DNA of 64,000 nt from positions 10,788,001 through 10,852,000 of the forward strand of contig NZ_CP107780.1 in the NCBI RefSeq assembly GCF_036345175.1, read 5' to 3'. The position numbers were made by a program, and so were the translations under genes. The notes under the pieces are model-generated. The model made no database searches. It saw only the letters and a program-made list of their open reading frames with translations, and was not told the origin of the DNA. This document shows positions 21,201-27,200 of this stretch, one piece after another; the stretch's first letter is position 1, and every line of letters starts with the position of its first letter. This DNA is from Streptomyces sp. NBC_00576. GTDB lineage: Bacteria > Actinomycetota > Actinomycetes > Streptomycetales > Streptomycetaceae.

Positions 21201-24200
21201 CCGGTTGGTGTTCGTCGGGCGTGCCGACGGGCAGGTGAAGATCCGTGGGTTCCGGGTGGAGCCGGGGGAGGTGGAGGCCGTCCTGGGTGCCCATCCGGCG
21301 GTGGCCCAGGCGGTTGTCGTGGTGCGGGAGGACGTGCCCGGGGACAAGCGCCTGGTCGCCTATCTGGTGCCGCACGAGGTGGGTGCGGCTCTCGAGGGTG
21401 TGGTCCGGGAGTATGCCCTCGGGCGGCTGCCGCAGTACATGCTGCCGTCGGCGTTGGTGGAGCTGGACGCTCTGCCACTGACGGTCAACGGCAAGCTCGA
21501 CCGCAGAGCTCTGCCTGTGCCGCAGTACACCGCCGGCGTGGGTCGGACGCCCGCGAACGCCCGGGAAGAGCTGCTGTGCCAAGTGTTCGCTGAGGCTCTG
21601 GGACTGCCCACGGTCGGAGTGGACGACGACTTCTTCCTGCTCGGCGGGCACTCGCTGCTGGCCATGCGGTTGGTGAGCCGGATCCGTGCGGTGCTGGGTT
21701 TGGAAGTGCCGCTGCGGGCGCTGTTCGAGGCCCGCACACCGGCGGAACTGGCGGCGTGGTCGGTCCAGGCCGCGCCCGGCCGGGCGGCGCTGGCGGCTCG
21801 GGAACGGCCGGAACGGGTTCCGCTGTCGTTCGCCCAGCAGCGCCTGTGGTTCCTGGGACAACTGGAGGGGCCCAGCCCGACGTACAACATCCCGCTGGCA
21901 CTGCGCCTGGCCGGGACGCTGAACCGAGAGGCCCTCACGGCGGCACTGCGCGACGTGATCCAGCGCCATGAGGTGTTGCGCACCGTGTTCCGGACGGTCG
22001 AGGGAGACCCGTTCCAACAGGTGCTGTCGCTGGAGGAGACGGCGTTCGCCCTGGACGTCGTCCAGGTGTCCGCCGAGGACGTGGCCGACCGGGTGGCGCA
22101 GGCCGCCGGGTACGCGTTCGATCTCGCCGTCGAGGCCCCGCTGCGCGCGGCGTTGTTCGCGGTGGCGCCGGACGAGCACGTGCTGGTGCTGGTCGTGCAC
22201 CACATCGCGGCCGACGGCTGGTCGATGGAACCGCTGGCGCACGACGTGTCGGCGGCGTACGCGGCGCGGTTGGAGGGCGAGGCCCCGGTCTGGGCTCCGC
22301 TGCCGGTGCAGTACGCCGACTACGCGTTGTGGCAACGAGAGCTGCTGGGTGACGAGGAGGATCCGGAGAGCCTGCTGTCGCGTCAGGTCGCGCACTGGCG
22401 GAACACCCTGGCGGGCGCACCCGAAGAACTGGACCTGCCGGTCGACCGGCCCCGCCCTGCGGAGACCTCACGCCTCGGGCGGCTCGCCAGGGTGGAGATC
22501 CCTGCCGAACTGCACCGGCGACTGCTGGAGGTGGCACGGGCCGAGGGTGTGACGGTGTTCATGGTGCTCCAGGCCGCGCTGGCGGTGACGTTGTCGCGCC
22601 TGGGGGCCGGCACGGACATCCCCATCGGCGTGGCGGTGGCGGGCCGTACCGATCGCGCGTTGGAGGACCTGGTCGGGTTCTTCGTGAACACCCTCGTCAT
22701 GCGCACCGACCTCTCCGGTGACCCCAGCCTCACCGAGGTGCTGGAGCGGGTGCGCGAGACGTCCCTGGCGGCGTTCACACACCAGGACGTGCCGTTCGAG
22801 AAACTGGTCGAGGAACTGGCCCCGGCCCGGTCCCTCGCACGTCATCCGCTGTTCCAGGTGATGATGACCCTGCAGAACACCGGCCGGGTCGCGGGAGCGC
22901 CGGAGGTGGCCCTGCCCGGCCTGCGGACCGGCGCACTGGGCACCGACGTCACGGCGCTCGAGTTCGACCTCGACCTGAGCCTCGCCGAGACCTTCGACGA
23001 GGCCGGCGATCCGGCGGGGATCAACGGCTCGCTCATGGCCTCCGCCGACCTGTTCGACCAGGACACCGCCGAACGGCTGGCGGATCGACTGGTGCGGGTA
23101 GTGCGGACGATGGGCGCAGAACCCGCCACCCGGATCACCGAGGTCGATGTGCTCGGCCCGGAGGAACGCCGACGGTTGCTCACGGAGTGGAACGACACGT
23201 CGGTGCCCCTGCCGGACATCTCCGTGCCCGAGGCGTTCGCCCGGCTGACGGCGGCCGATCCCGGTGCCCTCGCGGTGCGGTCCGATGGCGTCCGGCTCGA
23301 CTATGCGGAACTGGAGGTGCGGGCCGATGAGTTGGCGCGGGTGCTGGTCGCGTCGGGCGTGGGGCAGGAGTCGGTCGTCGCCGTGGTCATGGAGCGGTCG
23401 GTGGACCTGGTGGTGGCCCTGCTCGCCGTGTTGAAGGCCGGTGGTGTGTATCTGCCGCTGGATGTGGGTTGGCCGGTGGCGCGGATGCGTGGGGTGGTCG
23501 AGGACGCCGGTGTGCGGTGGGTTGTCACGCATGGGGATGCGGCTGGGCATGAGTTCGTCCGGACGACGGACCTGGGTGTGGTGTGGGTCGATGGGGTTGC
23601 GCAGGCGGCGGAGGTGGCGCTGCCCACTGTGGAGCCTGATGCGGCCGCGTATGTGATGTACACGTCCGGTTCGACGGGTGTGCCGAAGGGTGTGGTGGTG
23701 ACGCACCGGGATGTCGTGGCGCTGGCCACGGATCGCTGTTGGGGTGCTCCGTCGCGGGTGTTGTTCCACGCGCCGCATGCCTTTGATGCCTCGTCGTATG
23801 AGTTGTGGGTCCCGCTGCTGTCCGGCGCGACGGTTGTCGTCGCGCCGGACGAGCGGGTGGATGCGGTGGTGATGCGCCGTCTGGTCGCCGATCACGAGCT
23901 GTCGCATGTGCATGTGACGGCCGGATTGCTGCGGGTGCTGGCGGATCAGGATCCGGGTTGTTTTGCGGGTGTGGGTGAGGTGTTGACGGGTGGGGATGTG
24001 GTGCCGGCGGAGTCGGTGCGTCGGGTGCTGGAGGCCAGTCCTGGTGTGATGGTGCGGCAGTTGTACGGGCCGACCGAGGTGACCTTGTGTGCCACTCAGT
24101 ACGGGGTCGGGGATGCCGGTCGGGTGGACGGGGTGCTGCCGATCGGGCGGCCGTTGGACAACATGCGGGCGTATGTCCTGGATGGCGGGCTCAGTCCGGT

Positions 24201-27200
24201 GCCGGTGGGTGTGGCCGGGGAGCTGTATGTCGCCGGGGTTGGTGTCGCGCGGGGTTATCTCGGCCGGCCGGGGCTGACCGGTGAGCGGTTCGTGGCCTGC
24301 CCGTTCGGTGTGGCCGGTGAACGGATGTACCGCACGGGTGACTTGGTGCGCTGGGATGCGGAAGGCCGGTTGGTGTTCGTCGGGCGTGCCGACGGGCAGG
24401 TGAAGATCCGTGGGTTCCGGGTGGAGCCGGGGGAGGTGGAGGCCGTCCTGGGTGCCCATCCGGCGGTGGCCCAGGCGGTTGTCGTGGTGCGGGAGGACGT
24501 GCCCGGGGACAAGCGCCTGGTCGCCTATCTGGTGCCCGCCGAACGGGGCGAGGTCCTCGGCGTCACCGTCCGCGCATACGCCACCGAGCGGCTGCCGCAG
24601 TACATGGTTCCCTCGGCGATCGTGGAGCTGGACGGCTTCCCGCTCACGACGAACGGCAAGCTCGACCGCAAGGCGCTCCCCGCCCCCGACTACACGATCG
24701 GCGTGGGTCGGGCGCCTGCCACTGTGCGCGAGGAGATCATTTGCGCGGCCTTCGCGGATGTTCTGGGGCTGGAGAGGGTCGGCGTCGACGACGATTTCTT
24801 CGCTCTCGGTGGGCATTCGCTGTTGGCGGTGTCGTTGGTGGAGTGGTTGCGGCGGCGTGGGGTGTCGGTGTCGGTGCGGGCGTTGTTCGTGACGCCGACG
24901 CCGGCCGCGCTCGCGGCGGTGGCGGGGCTGGATTTGGTGGAGGTGCCGCCGAATCTCATTCCTGAGGGTGCCGTTGAGATCCGGCCGGAGATGTTGACGC
25001 TGGTGGAGCTGTCCGAGGTGGAGGCCGCCCGGGTGGTGGCGGCTGTGCCGGGGGGTGCGGCCAATGTGCAGGACGTGTATCCGCTGGCGCCGTTGCAGGA
25101 AGGCATCTTTTTTCATCACTTGATGGCGGGTCAGGACGGTGACGACGTCTATGTCATGCCCTTCGTCTTGAGGATGGGCTCGCGTGCCCGCTTGGACTCC
25201 TTCCTGACCGCGTTGCAGCGGGTGCTGGACCGGCATGACGTGTATCGCACGGCGATCGTGTGGGAGGGGTTGCCGGAGCCGGTTCAGGTGGTGTGGCGGC
25301 AGGCTGAGTTGCCGGTCACGGAGGTGGTCCTTGGTGCCGGCGCGGGTGACGTGGTCGGGCAGCTGTTGGCGGCCGCCGGTGGGCGTATGGAGTTGGACCG
25401 GGCGCCGTTGCTGAGGGTGCACATCGCGGCCGATCCGGGCGGTGGCGGATGGCTCGCTCTCGTGCGGATGCATCACCTCGTCCAGGACCACACGGCCCTG
25501 GAAGTGGTCCTCGAAGAGGTGAAGCTGTTGCTGGCGGGGCGGGCCGATGCGCTGCCTGCGCCGGTGCCGTTCCGTGACTTCGTGGCGCAGGCCCGGCTGG
25601 GTGTGTCCGAGGAAGCGCACCGGGAGTACTTCGCCGGACTGCTGGGTGATGTGACGGAGACCAGCGCCCCCTACGGACTGCTCGACGTTCGCGGCGACGG
25701 CACGGAGCTGGCGCAGGCCAGGCTGCGGGTGGAGGACGAGTTGACGCGGCGGGTTCAGGCTCTGGCACGCTCGCGCGGGGTCAGCCCCGCGACGATCTTC
25801 CATCTGGCGTGGGCCCGGATGCTGGCGGCGGTGTCCGGGCGTGATGACGTCGTGTTCGGCACGGTGCTGCTGGGCCGGGCGAGCGTCGGGGCCGACCGTG
25901 TGCCGGGGCTGTTCATGAACACCCTTCCCGTCAGGGTCGATTCGGCCGAGCAGACGGTGGGGCGGGCGCTGACGGACCTGCGTGACCAGCTCGCCGACCT
26001 GCTGGCGCACGAGCACGCGCCGCTGACACTGGCTCAGGCCGCCAGCGGCCTGCCTGCCGGTGCCCCCCTGTTCACCGCGCTGTTCAACTACCGGCACGGC
26101 AAGCCGGTCGTCCACGAGCCGGACGACGTGCTCGCGGACGTCACGACGCTCTTCACGCAGGAACGCAACAACTACCCGCTGGGCGTCTCGATCGACGACG
26201 ACGGCGAGACGTTCGGCATTACCGTCGACGCCGTGTGTCCGGTGGACGCCGACGAAGTCGCCGCGCTGCTGCAGACGACCCTCGCCAACCTCGCCACCGC
26301 GCTGGAGGACGGTTCCGACCTCCCGCTGACGTCGGTGGACGTGCCCGGCGCGGCGGATCGGATCCCCGACGTGGACGGGGCCGCCTCCTCGGCCGGCGGG
26401 CGGGCCGTGCTCGTACCGGAGGCGGGCGGGGCGTGGACGGTGGGCTCCGGTCGCGCTCCCGCCACCGCCCACGAGGAACTGCTCCGCCAAGCGTTCGCCC
26501 ACGTGCTGGGCCGGGAACGGGTCGGTCCCGACGACGACTTCTTCGCGCTCGGCGGGAATTCCCTGCTGGCGACCAGGCTGGTCAGCCGGATGCGGTCGGC
26601 GCTCGGCATGGAGGTGTCGATCCGGGCGCTGTTCGAGACGCTGACCCCGGCCCGTCTGGCCGCACGACTGCGCCCAGTCGCCCCCGGCCGCGTGGCCCTC
26701 ACCGCGCGGGAACGCCCGGAGCGGCCACCGCTGTCCTTCGCACAGCGCCGGTTGTGGTTCATCGGGCAGCTCGAGGGCTCCAGCGCCAGCTACAGCAATA
26801 CCACCGCCCTCCGGCTGCGCGGGGCGCTGGACCGGGAGGCGATGAGCGCGGCGCTCCGGGACGTGATCGGCCGCCACGAGGTGCTGCGGACGGTGCTCCC
26901 GGCCGAGGACGGCGAGCCCTACCAGCGGATCCTGCGGGCCGACGAGGTCGACTTCGAGCTAACTACCCTCGACGTCGCGGCAGGGGAGGCCGCCGCCGAG
27001 ATCGACCGCGTAGCGGGATACGCCTTCGACCTCGCCACGGAGATCCCCCTCCGGGCATGGCTGCTCGCCCTGGCGCCGGACGAGCATGTCCTCGTGCTGG
27101 CGGTGCACCACATCGCGACCGACGGGTGGTCGATCGCGTCGCTGGCACAGGACATGTCGGTCGCGTACACGGCACGCCTGGAGGGCCGGGCACCGGACTG

